From Proteiniclasticum sp. (GTDB lineage Bacteria > Bacillota > Clostridia > Clostridiales > Clostridiaceae), in the NCBI RefSeq assembly GCF_003514505.1, contig NZ_DOPX01000026.1:1-64000 (forward strand): 64,000 nt of DNA. The letters are read 5' to 3'. The notes beneath the pieces were generated by a model, which was given only the letters and a program-made list of their open reading frames with translations, was not told the origin of the DNA and made no database searches. A program made the position numbers and the translations under genes. Shown here piece by piece: positions 49,504-57,197 of the stretch. Positions within the stretch are counted from its first letter, which is position 1; each line of letters begins with the position of its first letter.

Positions 49504-50820
49504 TTAAAATTTTCCTGGCTCCCAAACGGGTGCTGTTGTTACTTCGTTTGCTACCGGTTCTGTTTCATATGGTGTATCGTCCTTGATGTTGTAGCCGTCC
49601 TCGATGATAATCTGGCATTCCTCACCGCGGCTGACTCTTGTGGCTATTGCCTGGAGTCCTTCTGATTCAAGCCATGCTCCAAACTCTTTGAGAGTCTTTA
49701 CATCCATCTGCTCAAGTTTATCCAGGAGGACAAAACCACAGTCTGGATTGAGCTTACGTACGATTGCTGTAGCTACTTTGAGCTGATCGCTGCCGGACAT
49801 TCCATCCCACATGTAGCCGTTGTAGAGCAGTTCTCCCTCCACTACGGTCAGCCCAGGAAGTGGGAGGTTCGAGTTCTCCAAGAGCAGGCTCTTTTCAGTC
49901 CTTACCTTGCTGAGCTCCAGGGATAGCTTGTCGTACTTTTCCTGGTACTCTTTGGCGTCATCCTCGGCCTTTTCTTTATCCAGGTTAGCCCTTACCTTCC
50001 GATTGATTTCCTCCACATTTCTGATGGACTTCTCCAGCTCCTCTGTGGACTCGTCATGTAGATCCAAAGCACTCTTAGTGGCGATATCCATGTCAGATAA
50101 GATATCAGCTTCCCTGGCTTTTGCCTCCTGCAGCTTACGCTCCAGATCTAAAATAACCTGCCTGATGTTGTCCGCTTGACTCTTGATAAACTCCAGGTTG
50201 CGTCGCTTCTTTTGGTTCTCACCATTCCTGGCGAGGATTTCCTGCTGTTGCTGGATCAGGTCTGAGATTGATACTGGTTCCTTAGGGGCATCTGTATAAT
50301 ATGGCTGCTCCTTTGCGTATTTGACCTTCTGGTCAGCTACGACACCCATGGCATGACGCTGGTTATAAAGCTCCTTCTCACGCTGCTCTATTTCAAAGAG
50401 TTTTTGACCAACCCCAATCACCTGCAGGAGAGTGTTTGCTTTTTCTTTGGAGGTTGACTCCATAAACTTTGGAAGGTCCAATGCGAACTGGCTCACGAAT
50501 GAATCTAGTAACTGCTGACCGGCTTTCCCACCGGATGGGTCTGTTACTTTTAGATCACTGTTCTTGCCCTTTCGCTCCACAATTAGACCGTTGCTCATAA
50601 CGAGCTTTAGGGATGGTGGCAGTGTGGAGTCTTTACGCTGAGGTTCTGATGGCTTGTACTTATTACCTCCGAGAGCCCAGGCAATGGCATCCAGCACCGA
50701 CGTTTTCCCTTGATTATTGTCACCACCGATGATGGTGAGGCCGTTCTCTGTTGGGTGGATCCTAACGGCTTTAACGCGTTTAACGTTCTCAATTTCGAGC
50801 TTGTTAATCTTAAGACTCAT
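49504..50820 (-). CDS. SMC/RecN-like AAA ATPase
   Basis: This 438-residue protein has an SMC-type head (LEIENVKRVKAVRIHP; Walker A GGDNNQGKTSVLDAI), a long coiled coil (about 185-320), and a second half-head with the signature MSGSDQLKVATAI and a Walker B strand CGFVLLDKLEQMD. The usual catalytic Glu after Asp is Lys here, which may weaken ATP hydrolysis. The C-terminal 50 residues are a flexible acidic tail ending W-E-P-G-K-F. It probably works with the Sak4-like protein in recombination-linked replication. Confidence 0.8.
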   Translation of the reverse strand: MSLKINKLEIENVKRVKAVRIHPTENGLTIIGGDNNQGKTSVLDAIAWALGGNKYKPSEPQRKDSTLPPSLKLVMSNGLIVERKGKNSDLKVTDPSGGKAGQQLLDSFVSQFALDLPKFMESTSKEKANTLLQVIGVGQKLFEIEQREKELYNQRHAMGVVADQKVKYAKEQPYYTDAPKEPVSISDLIQQQQEILARNGENQKKRRNLEFIKSQADNIRQVILDLERKLQEAKAREADILSDMDIATKSALDLHDESTEELEKSIRNVEEINRKVRANLDKEKAEDDAKEYQEKYDKLSLELSKVRTEKSLLLENSNLPLPGLTVVEGELLYNGYMWDGMSGSDQLKVATAIVRKLNPDCGFVLLDKLEQMDVKTLKEFGAWLESEGLQAIATRVSRGEECQIIIEDGYNIKDDTPYETEPVANEVTTAPVWEPGKF

Positions 50821-51267
50821 TCAATTTCCCTCCAGATCATCTAGATTAATATTTAGTGGTTCTTCGCCTGCCTTATATTCAAGTTCAATTGGAACTATGC
50901 TTTCAGGCTTGAAAATAATTTTATACTTATATGGATTAACATCAGCGGTCCCAATCTGTTCCACTGTATATGTCACATTGTCGCTCAACCCCAAAAAGTG
51001 CTTTTGATACTGATCAGGTCCAATCTTCGCTGTAACTTCCAACTGCCTGTCTGCATTATCAATGTGGATGGACATGTTACCGATCATCTCCAGGATGTAG
51101 GTATTGGTTATGGAGTTATAAAACACCACTCTGCGAGTGACCCTGAACTCATCGGCTTCTTTACTGATGTTATATGACACCGTGTCCGCTTCACTGTTGC
51201 ATCCGGTAAATACAGTACCGATAAGTAGAAGCATTACTGCGATGACAAGATGTTTCCTATTTCTCAT
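50821..51267 (-). CDS. beta-sandwich lipoprotein
   Basis: The 148-residue product starts with a lipoprotein signal (MRNRKHLVIAVMLLLIGTVFTGC; the lipobox is VFTGC). It continues with a beta-sandwich pattern (VSYNISKEADEFRVTRRVVFYNSIT; KHFLGLSDNVTYTVEQ) known from a family of phage-encoded lipoproteins. Such lipoproteins may act at the cell surface, for example in superinfection exclusion; the role is not shown. The Met at 51267 is preferred over an upstream reading that overlaps the neighbour. Confidence 0.7.
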   Translation of the reverse strand: MRNRKHLVIAVMLLLIGTVFTGCNSEADTVSYNISKEADEFRVTRRVVFYNSITNTYILEMIGNMSIHIDNADRQLEVTAKIGPDQYQKHFLGLSDNVTYTVEQIGTADVNPYKYKIIFKPESIVPIELEYKAGEEPLNINLDDLEGN

Positions 51268-51493
51268 CGATTTTCTCCTCTTTGTCTTGATTCTTTTCCC
51301 AGAGTGCCATAGCCTTAGTGATTTCCAAACAGAGCCGTGTTGAGCTACAACCAATTTCATCAGATAATACCTTGATGGAATATGATACACACTCTAGTAG
51401 TTCCCCTAGAGCACCTTCCATTTCACCTGACGTAATACCCTCGTACCTTGTGATGTTTATAGTTGCTACCGGTGTTCCTTTTATTTCTTCCAT
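51257..51493 (-). CDS. prophage hypothetical protein
   Basis: The 78-residue product is helical in its second half and acidic. AGGAGG lies before the ATG, and the end overlaps the lipoprotein gene start by 11 bases, which implies coupling. No family recognised. Confidence 0.5.
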   Translation of the reverse strand: MEEIKGTPVATINITRYEGITSGEMEGALGELLECVSYSIKVLSDEIGCSSTRLCLEITKAMALWEKNQDKEEKIDEK

Positions 51494-51544
51494 TTTTCAT
51501 CCTCCTAGTGATATAATTTAGTTGATCAATTACCTTTGCCACTT

Positions 51545-51721
51545 TTAGGATTGCCGTCCTAAGGTGGCTTTTTCTATTTCTTCATCACATTCCCAATCTT
51601 TCATTGGATAGAGCGCGTCTGATCCGTCTGGCTTGCGCACTACATAGCAGTCCGTTGTCTGCAACTTAATCACTCCAGTCTCCTGATATCCACTTTCTCG
51701 GTGAGTCATGATTACGTTCAT
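51545..51721 (-). CDS. 58-residue prophage protein
   Basis: The product begins MNVIMTHRESGYQET and contains a YVVRKPDGSDALYPMKDWE stretch, a small beta protein. The ATG at 51721 has GGAGG seven bases before it and overlaps the upstream gene by four bases. An inverted repeat (51538-51550 with 51557-51568) spans its stop codon and carries a T run only on the plus strand. Confidence 0.5.
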   Translation of the reverse strand: MNVIMTHRESGYQETGVIKLQTTDCYVVRKPDGSDALYPMKDWECDEEIEKATLGRQS

Positions 51722-51957
51722 TCCTCTTCCTCCAATCTCAAATCCATTTTCAAAACAGTGATTTCGTTCTCCAGCCATGCCATGAATCTTTGTCTAGATG
51801 ATTCATCCACTATTTGAGTTCCTTGGTACTGTGGATGTTTAGGCGTATAAATCGACCACCACATATTCTTCCCTTCAATCAGCTGATCTCTCAGTTTTTC
51901 TAAATCTTCAAGCTGTTTCAGTTTTTGGGAATTGATTAATATCTGCTCTCGTTTCAT
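51718..51957 (-). CDS. prophage hypothetical protein
   Basis: The 79-residue product is helical and charged, with a Trp-rich centre (NMWWSIYTPKHPQYQG) and an acidic end. It overlaps both neighbours by four bases (ATGA type). No family recognised. Confidence 0.5.
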   Translation of the reverse strand: MKREQILINSQKLKQLEDLEKLRDQLIEGKNMWWSIYTPKHPQYQGTQIVDESSRQRFMAWLENEITVLKMDLRLEEEE

Positions 51958-52202
51958 TCCTCTTCCTCCTCCTCATCCTCCCATCTAACTGGCATTGCGT
52001 ATTCTTTTTGATGTAGGCTGTTGCTAGCCTCGCACCACAAAACACTCATAACTAATTCAGCCTGTTCATGGCAATAAGTTCCGAGTATCACCGTTTCACG
52101 TTCCAGTTTGGCCAGGATGTTGGTGTCTTTCTCGTTGACCTTGATTGACCTGAATCTTTCGACCTTTAAGACCTGGTCTCCGTTTTGGGATCTAATCCAC
52201 AT
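51954..52202 (-). CDS. prophage hypothetical protein (MWIRSQ type)
   Basis: The 82-residue product begins MWIRSQNGDQVLKVERF and contains VILGTYCHEQAELVM. This start followed by an LGxY-xxxxAxEV segment is seen in a widespread family of small phage and plasmid proteins in Firmicutes, without known function. It ends in a run of Glu. It overlaps both neighbours. Confidence 0.55.
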   Translation of the reverse strand: MWIRSQNGDQVLKVERFRSIKVNEKDTNILAKLERETVILGTYCHEQAELVMSVLWCEASNSLHQKEYAMPVRWEDEEEEEE

Positions 52203-52410
52203 TTACTTCACTCCTCAACTTTTCCTCTGCAGCATCTTTGATTACATCCAGCAGCTCATTGGCTAGCTGACTAAGCATCGGCTCATATTTTGCTGTTACT
52301 TCAAGTGCCTTGTCTAAAACACCAAGCTGCTCAATTAGTGGTGTCAGATTAATGTCTAAGGTTTGAGACCCCTCGAATTGTACTAAAGTTAAATAGGTTA
52401 TTTTTTGCAT
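52192..52410 (-). CDS. prophage hypothetical protein
   Basis: The 72-residue product is mainly helical (LIEQLGVLDKALEVTAKYEPMLSQLANELLDVIKDAAEE in outline). GGAGG lies ten bases before the ATG, inside the end of the upstream 30-residue gene. No family recognised. Confidence 0.5.
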   Translation of the reverse strand: MQKITYLTLVQFEGSQTLDINLTPLIEQLGVLDKALEVTAKYEPMLSQLANELLDVIKDAAEEKLRSEVNVD

Positions 52411-52503
52411 TTATTTCATTCCTCCTTCCAACAGTGCTTTTACGATGGCAGCAGTGCAGGCAATAAAGATGATCAGTTTTGTCAGCCAGGCTAAAAACTT
52501 CAT
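52411..52503 (-). CDS. 30-residue membrane peptide
   Basis: The reading frame from the ATG at 52503 encodes one hydrophobic helix (KFLAWLTKLIIFIACTAAIV). Its ATG overlaps the stop of the upstream gene (ATGA), so it would be translated by coupling. A longer reading of the same frame lies inside the upstream gene and looks non-coding. Confidence 0.45.
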   Translation of the reverse strand: MKFLAWLTKLIIFIACTAAIVKALLEGGMK

Positions 52504-52646
52504 ACCGAGAGTAGAGCCAGCATCAACAGCGCAGTGAAGATCCCGACGATCATCACTACAGACATAGCTACAGCTTCGATCTTGGTCTCTTCCTCCTGGT
52601 ACCGGCAATCTCTCCAGTCCTGGATGTCCTTGTAGTTTTTTCTCAT
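52500..52646 (-). CDS. 48-residue membrane protein
   Basis: The product has a charged N-terminal half (KNYKDIQDWRDCRYQEEETK) and one C-terminal membrane helix (AVAMSVVMIVGIFTALLMLALL). AAGGAGTGATC lies before the ATG at 52646. It is coupled to the 30-residue peptide behind it. Function unknown. Confidence 0.55.
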   Translation of the reverse strand: MRKNYKDIQDWRDCRYQEEETKIEAVAMSVVMIVGIFTALLMLALLSV

Positions 52647-52650
52647 GTGA

Positions 52651-52797
52651 TCACTCCTTTCTCTCTTTAGTAATCTGATAAACGTATTCGACCAGCTTGG
52701 ATATGTACTCTTCTTGATCAATGTCGGTTTCTGTTACAGTTTTACTGAGTAATTTTCCAGTTTTTCTGCAAATCTTCTTACGTACTGCGTAAACCAC
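52651..52797 (-). CDS. 48-residue early protein with GTG start
   Basis: A GTG at 52797 with AAGGAGG five bases upstream opens 48 codons (VVYAVRKKICRKTGKLLSKT ... YQITKERKE). The protein is basic at the start and helical at the end. It is the first gene after cro, with an operator-like palindrome between them. Function unknown. Confidence 0.5.
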   Translation of the reverse strand: MVYAVRKKICRKTGKLLSKTVTETDIDQEEYISKLVEYVYQITKERKE

Positions 52798-52813
52798 CTT
52801 TACCTCCTTTTAG

Positions 52814-52829
52814 GTTGAGAATACTCAAC
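52814..52829. promoter_or_regulatory. operator palindrome O1
   Basis: GTTGAG-AATA-CTCAAC is a perfect palindrome with 4-base spacer. It lies between the cro stop and the next early gene and repeats the arms of the site at 53050-53065. Confidence 0.65.
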
Positions 52830-52831
52830 TT

Positions 52832-53032
52832 CTAAAGTAAAAAAATTTCACTTACCTCTTCATCAGTCAAATTAAGCTTAACTTTAATTTTGCGAAGATC
52901 ATCCACAGTTATCCTAGTCTCCCCGTTGAGTTTTTTATAAACAGCCTGCGAACTGATTTCAAGTGCATCAGCAATATCCTTCACTGTACAGTTCATCTCG
53001 AGGAGCTTCATTTTGAATTTTGTCTCGTTCAT
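52832..53032 (-). CDS. Cro-like HTH repressor
   Basis: The 66-residue protein is an XRE-type helix-turn-helix (MNCTVKDIADALEISSQAVYKKLNGETRITVDDLRKI in outline). GGAGGTGAG precedes the ATG. It is divergent from the cI-like gene at 53189 and its promoter region holds matching palindromes, the arrangement of a lysis-lysogeny switch. It probably represses cI transcription. Confidence 0.8.
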   Translation of the reverse strand: MNETKFKMKLLEMNCTVKDIADALEISSQAVYKKLNGETRITVDDLRKIKVKLNLTDEEVSEIFLL

Positions 53033-53049
53033 GGTCTCACCTCCAATCG

Positions 53050-53065
53050 GTTGAGTATTCTCAAC
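53050..53065. promoter_or_regulatory. operator palindrome O2
   Basis: GTTGAG-TATT-CTCAAC is a perfect palindrome just downstream of the cro promoter -10 box, so a repressor bound here would block cro and the early operon. Confidence 0.7.
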
Positions 53066-53073
53066 TTGTGTTT

Positions 53074-53103
53074 ATTATAAAGGGGGTTGTTGCATAAAGT
53101 CAA
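53074..53103 (-). promoter_or_regulatory. early promoter (cro, leftward)
   Basis: On the minus strand TTGACT (53098-53103) and TATAAT (53074-53079) are 18 bases apart. It drives cro and probably the whole early operon. Confidence 0.7.
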
Positions 53104-53129
53104 CCGCAAATTGTAAACTTTTTAAAATT

Positions 53130-53147
53130 GGTTGATTAATTTCAACC
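53130..53147. promoter_or_regulatory. operator-like site O3
   Basis: GGTTGA-TTAATT-TCAACC shares the GTTGA arms of O1 and O2 with a wider spacer and overlaps the -35 box of the cI promoter. Confidence 0.5.
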
Positions 53148-53160
53148 TCTAGTTTAAAAT
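53132..53160 (+). promoter_or_regulatory. promoter of the cI-like repressor
   Basis: TTGATT (53132-53137) and TAAAAT (53155-53160) are 17 bases apart, 28 bases before the repressor ATG. Confidence 0.65.
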
Positions 53161-53188
53161 ATAGACAACGAAAGGAGGTGAGTTATAG

Positions 53189-53800
53189 ATGAAGCAAAAT
53201 ATCGGAATGTCCATTAAGACGAGAAGAGAACAATTAGATCTTACACAGCAACAGGTTGCTGATTACGTAGGAGTCAGCAAATCAGCAGTATCCAGATGGG
53301 AATCTGGAGATGTCGCGAACATGGGAATCGACAAATTATCGAAGTTATCAGAAGTATTATCAGTATCACCACTAGATATAATAAACGAATCAGATTTAAC
53401 TCTAAAAATAGTACCAAACAAAAATAATACAGCACCAGTTCCGCTTCTCGGATCGATTGCTGCAGGATCTCCGATACTGGCAGAGCAAAACATTGAAGAC
53501 TATTTTAATCTAGACAAAAAGATCAAAGCTGATTTTTGCCTACGGATAAAGGGAGACAGTATGATCAATGTCAATATCATGGATGGAGACATAGTATTTA
53601 TTAAAAAACAGGAAGACTTAGACAATGGAGAGATAGGGGCTGTTCTGGTGGGAGATTCAGCAACGCTGAAGCGGTTCTACCGAATGGATGGAGAAGTTTA
53701 CCTTCAAGCAGAAAACCCAGCATATAAGCCTATAGTGATTTCTGGAGAAGAAGCAATGATCCTTGGGAAAATGGTTGCGAGCTTGAGACAGTACAAATAG
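53189..53800 (+). CDS. cI-like repressor with S24 peptidase domain
   Basis: The 203-residue protein has an N-terminal XRE helix-turn-helix (residues 7-62; LTQQQVADYVGVSKSAVSRWE), a linker, and a LexA-type S24 domain. The likely self-cleavage site is Ala92-Gly93 (SIAAGSP), with Ser124 (KGDSM) and Lys161 (SATLKRF) as the catalytic pair. It keeps the prophage silent and would be cleaved on RecA activation, so SOS induction is expected. AAAGGAGGTGAG precedes the ATG. Confidence 0.9.
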   Translation: MKQNIGMSIKTRREQLDLTQQQVADYVGVSKSAVSRWESGDVANMGIDKLSKLSEVLSVSPLDIINESDLTLKIVPNKNNTAPVPLLGSIAAGSPILAEQNIEDYFNLDKKIKADFCLRIKGDSMINVNIMDGDIVFIKKQEDLDNGEIGAVLVGDSATLKRFYRMDGEVYLQAENPAYKPIVISGEEAMILGKMVASLRQYK

Positions 53801-53858
53801 ACAACAGGGAGCAGTCGCGAAGCTCCCTTTTGTTTTAATTTTAAGAGGTGATTGATTA

Positions 53859-55325
53859 ATGAAAGTAGTTAGCTACTCCCGGTATAGCTCGGACAATCAA
53901 AGAGAAGAATCAATAGAAGCGCAACAGAGAGCAATTAACAAGTATTGCGAAGACAAAGGTTACACACTCACTAGAAATTACATAGACCTTGCACTCTCAG
54001 CAACCAATGATAATAGACCGGAATTTCAGAAGATGATCAGCGACAGTAAGAGCGGTTTGTTTCAAGCTGTTGTAGTTCACAAGCTCGACAGATTCGCACG
54101 TAATCGTTATGATAGTGCAATATATGGCAGAAAGCTACAGCAAAATGGAGTAAAAGTAATCTCTGTAATGGAAAACCTAGATGACTCTCCTGAAAGTATA
54201 ATTCTTCGATCTGTTATCGAAGGGTACAACGAGTATTATTCTCTTAATCTTGCGCGCGAAACGATGAAAGGACTAAAAGAGAATGCCTATACTGCAAGAC
54301 ACAACGGAGGACAGCCACCTTACGGTTATAGTGTGGGGCCGGATAAAAAATACATAATCAATCCATCGGAGGCTGAAGCGGTCAGAGTCGCGTATAAATT
54401 ATATTGCGATGGGCTAGGGTATATCCAGATTTCTAATGCTTTGGATGAATTAGGTTATAGGACCAGGACCGGAAAGAGATTTTCCAAGAATACAATCTAT
54501 GACATGCTTGGCAACGAGAAATATACCGGGGTCTATGTTTATAACAAGAGAGCATCAACAAGTAATGGGATAAAGCAAAATAGAAAACACAAGGATCCGG
54601 AGGATATAATCAGGATAGAAGATGGAATGCCTGCAATTATTTCGAAAAATGATTACGAAAAGGTTATGCACATGAGGAATAAGAATAAGCGCATCGGAGG
54701 AAAATACAAGAGTGAAGAATATGCGTTATCTGGAATTATAAAATGCGGGAAATGTGGTGGTGCTATGGTCGGCAACAAGTACCAAGGCGGAAGAGACAGA
54801 GGTACGCTCTATGTCACTTACCAATGCAGCACGAGAAAAAGAACAAAAGGATGCGATATGAAGTCAATTAATCGAGATTACATAGAATCGGAGGTTTATC
54901 TGAACCTAAAGGAAGAAATCTTGGATAAGCTCGAGACCAAAGAGTTTCAAATCAATTTGGCCAACAGAATGGATGAAGGTGGAAAAGAGCTAAAGATAAA
55001 GTTGCTTTCCAGTCAGAAGAAACTGGATGACATAAATAAACAGCTCGAGAACATTGTTAATGCGGTTTCCGCGGGTATGGATCCAACGGTTTTTATCGAT
55101 AAATCTAACGATCTAAACAAACAGAAACAGCAGTTGATGGATGTTATCAGCTCGGCGAAGTTTGAGATCATCGAGGAAAGTATCCAAATGGAAAGAGTTA
55201 GGGATACTATAAAAAGAGCTGAAATAGATAAGGATCTCACAGCACTATTTAAAGCAGTTATCAGAGAAGTTGTTGTGACTGAGGATGATTTTGTAGTTGA
55301 ATATCTAATTATGGATAGGGTATAG
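53859..55325 (+). CDS. large serine recombinase (integrase)
   Basis: This 488-residue integrase has an N-terminal resolvase domain with nucleophile Ser10 (YSRYSSDNQ), VVVHKLDRFARN and the long helix, a recombinase domain (NGGQPPYGY; YKLYCDGLGYIQISNALDELGYRTRTGKRFS), a zinc ribbon (CGKCGGAM ... YQCSTRKRTKGC, about 300-330) and a C-terminal coiled coil (about 365-430). It joins phage and host DNA at the ssrA 3' end. The stop codon (55323-55325) is followed directly by the attR core, so the gene lies at the very edge of the element. No excision factor is obvious. Confidence 0.92.
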   Translation: MKVVSYSRYSSDNQREESIEAQQRAINKYCEDKGYTLTRNYIDLALSATNDNRPEFQKMISDSKSGLFQAVVVHKLDRFARNRYDSAIYGRKLQQNGVKVISVMENLDDSPESIILRSVIEGYNEYYSLNLARETMKGLKENAYTARHNGGQPPYGYSVGPDKKYIINPSEAEAVRVAYKLYCDGLGYIQISNALDELGYRTRTGKRFSKNTIYDMLGNEKYTGVYVYNKRASTSNGIKQNRKHKDPEDIIRIEDGMPAIISKNDYEKVMHMRNKNKRIGGKYKSEEYALSGIIKCGKCGGAMVGNKYQGGRDRGTLYVTYQCSTRKRTKGCDMKSINRDYIESEVYLNLKEEILDKLETKEFQINLANRMDEGGKELKIKLLSSQKKLDDINKQLENIVNAVSAGMDPTVFIDKSNDLNKQKQQLMDVISSAKFEIIEESIQMERVRDTIKRAEIDKDLTALFKAVIREVVVTEDDFVVEYLIMDRV

Positions 55326-55343
55326 CACCCCTCATCTCCACCA
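55326..55343 (+). repeat. attR core
   Basis: This is the second copy of the 18-bp repeat cacccctcatctccacca, identical to the end of ssrA at 14660-14677. It begins one base after the integrase stop. Confidence 0.9.
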
Positions 55344-55350
55344 TTATGAT

Positions 55351-55420
55351 GGTCAAGAAAGCTTACATGGTTAAAGAACCAGTGTTATCAAGCTTTCTTG
55401 ACCTTTATTATTATCTTTTT
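55351..55420 (+). terminator. native ssrA terminator displaced by the prophage
   Basis: A perfect 14-bp stem (55351-55364 with 55390-55403) with an inner GGTT/AACC hairpin is followed by a T-rich stretch. After excision it would lie just behind the tmRNA 3' end. At present it would end integrase transcription. Confidence 0.8.
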
Positions 55421-55491
55421 TTCTTCGATGCGTGATTATTGCATACACTCAAAACTCATATGACATTATAAATAAGTAGGGAGGCTGCAAC

Positions 55492-56106
55492 TTGAAGAAC
55501 GAAGAGATTATAAAAGAATATCATAATTATCAAAAAAAAATAGGAACTAGAATCAATCTTTATAGAGAAGTTACTCGGTTATTTGAAGTTAAATGCGCAC
55601 TATATCCCGGTAGTCATATCGATATTTCTCCATCGTTAGTTATACCACATGTTATATATGTAGATAATTTCAAAGGAAGTATGCGTTTCTTTAAGAATAT
55701 TGAATTAATAAAAGCAATTATCGAGGAACAAAAAGAATACTTGGAGAAGTGTGAAATATCATTTCTTGGTCAGGATTATACCCAGAAAATGTCCATCGAA
55801 CCTGTAGATCTTATAATCTCCCAATTCGCTGGATTCGTTGGACAAGCTACTAAGCACCACTTAAAGGTTGGCGGTATCTTACTCTGTAACGATAGCCATG
55901 GAGATGCAACATTATCTAGATTTGATGACGATTTTGAACTGATAGGTGTCATGGATCAGAATAATACATTCAGCGACTCAGACTTAAACAAGTATTTTCT
56001 TAGATCAAGTGGTGAACCCGTTGATCTGACGGCAGTATATGAAAAAATGAAAGGGCCAAAGTACTCGTTAACCGCTGAAAACTATCTTTTCCGTAAGGTC
56101 AAATGA
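55492..56106 (+). CDS. methyltransferase-like protein
   Basis: This 204-residue protein starts at TTG (55492) after AGGGAGG. It has the outline of a small Rossmann-type SAM methyltransferase family: CALYPGSHIDISPSLVIPHVIYVD near residues 34-57, then VDLIISQFAGFVGQATKHHLKVGGILLCNDSHGDA near 104-140, which resembles the strand-loop regions of such enzymes. No classical GxGxG is seen, so the catalytic role is uncertain. It lies just outside attR and is a single-gene unit. Confidence 0.5.
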   Translation: MKNEEIIKEYHNYQKKIGTRINLYREVTRLFEVKCALYPGSHIDISPSLVIPHVIYVDNFKGSMRFFKNIELIKAIIEEQKEYLEKCEISFLGQDYTQKMSIEPVDLIISQFAGFVGQATKHHLKVGGILLCNDSHGDATLSRFDDDFELIGVMDQNNTFSDSDLNKYFLRSSGEPVDLTAVYEKMKGPKYSLTAENYLFRKVK

Positions 56107-56196
56107 TTTCCATCTAGCTGTATCAACGTTACTTTTTGCTTTGCATGTTACTTCTCCTGAAGAGACTTCATGCTTTGGGATAATATTCACATCCAA

Positions 56197-56232
56197 CCCC
56201 ATCTGATGCCATTGTTTCGGCTTCAGATGGGG
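56197..56232 (+). terminator. terminator after the methyltransferase-like gene
   Basis: Ten-base arms (56197-56206 with 56223-56232) pair perfectly and a CTTTTC tail follows on the plus strand. The stretch 56107-56196 shows no gene. Confidence 0.7.
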
Positions 56233-56306
56233 CTTTTCATTCTCATATCTATGGGAGATTAGAAACTGTATTCAGTAAACATGTCTAAGATTATTGAGCA
56301 CCATCT

Positions 56307-57161
56307 TCATGAAGTCCGGGATTTCATCTGCATGGCTTTTGGAGACATCTTGAAGGTCTTGACAAAAGCTTTGTAGAAGGTGGCATAATCAGAAAACCCA
56401 CTCTCATAGGCAACTTCAGAAATATTGCGGCCAAGAAGTATCGCATTCTTCGCATGAACAAGCCTTTGCTGAAGTACTGTCTGATAGAACGTCAAGTTAT
56501 GTTTTTCTTTGAAAAGGTGTGTGATTTTTGACTTACTTACACTAAATATCTCAGACATTCTCTGTAAGGATAAGTCTTCAACATAGTGCTCCTGAATGTA
56601 ATTAATCATATCTTTCATAAGTTGTACGCTGTCTTTTTTCTCTACCGTTTTAAGCTTTCTATAGTACAAAGTTCTGTTAAGATGAACAAGTGTAGAGATA
56701 AAAAGCGCTTCGATGGCTGGAGAACAGCAGATATTATGTTGTACTTTCTCTGAATACATCATAAAGGCAACGGAATGCAGTCCTTGCCAAGTGGCACTTG
56801 GTGTTCTTAGTACATAACAGTTCTCTCCGTCCGGAAACTCAAATACTTCCTTGAGCTCTGGATATCTATAAACAAAGCTCCTCCAGAAGTTTTCTTTGAA
56901 GTATACAACAATAGAAGCTTTCCACTTCTCAATCTCTCCAAAGCTGGATACTTTTATGTCTGTAGACGCTTTTGTTAATAGAATATCTCCCTCTTCTAAA
57001 GAAATAAACTGGTGATCATGCATAAAAGAAAAATCGCTGCACTTACTGAATAGCAGCAGATATCTTTCAGAACAAGTCTCCATATTTTCATCCTCAAGTA
57101 GAAACTCTTCTAACGTGCATACACAAAGCTCCTCGTTTCTTTGGTCCATCTTCATCCTCAC
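56307..57161 (-). CDS. AraC-family transcriptional regulator
   Basis: The 284-residue regulator has a cupin-like N-terminal sensing domain (about 25-160) and a C-terminal AraC double helix-turn-helix (LSLQRMSEIFSVSKSKITHLFKEKHNLTFYQ; ISEVAYESGFSDYATFYKAFVKTFKMSP). It is divergent from the symporter and creatininase genes, with a shared 157-base promoter region that holds a long-spaced inverted repeat. It probably controls that operon in response to its substrate. Confidence 0.85.
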   Translation of the reverse strand: MRMKMDQRNEELCVCTLEEFLLEDENMETCSERYLLLFSKCSDFSFMHDHQFISLEEGDILLTKASTDIKVSSFGEIEKWKASIVVYFKENFWRSFVYRYPELKEVFEFPDGENCYVLRTPSATWQGLHSVAFMMYSEKVQHNICCSPAIEALFISTLVHLNRTLYYRKLKTVEKKDSVQLMKDMINYIQEHYVEDLSLQRMSEIFSVSKSKITHLFKEKHNLTFYQTVLQQRLVHAKNAILLGRNISEVAYESGFSDYATFYKAFVKTFKMSPKAMQMKSRTS

Positions 57162-57197
57162 TCCTCCATTTCTTCAGAACTATACTGTATTAAAATT

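Larger units (their letters stand above)
14660..55343. mobile_element. prophage integrated in the 3' end of ssrA
   Basis: The element is flanked by identical 18-bp repeats (14660-14677 and 55326-55343), so the excised genome would be about 40.7 kb. It encodes integrase, repressor and Cro, recombination and replication genes, both terminase subunits, portal, capsid, tail tube, tape measure, fibre, holin and amidase, in the order usual for siphoviruses of Firmicutes. Most structural and early genes run on the minus strand. It looks nearly complete, but the large terminase gene is frame-broken. Confidence 0.95.

Noticed and set aside
51538..51568. Inverted repeat with T run on the plus strand
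   Set aside because: It spans the stop codon of a minus-strand gene and its T run is on the side with no plus-strand gene, so it was not listed as a terminator.
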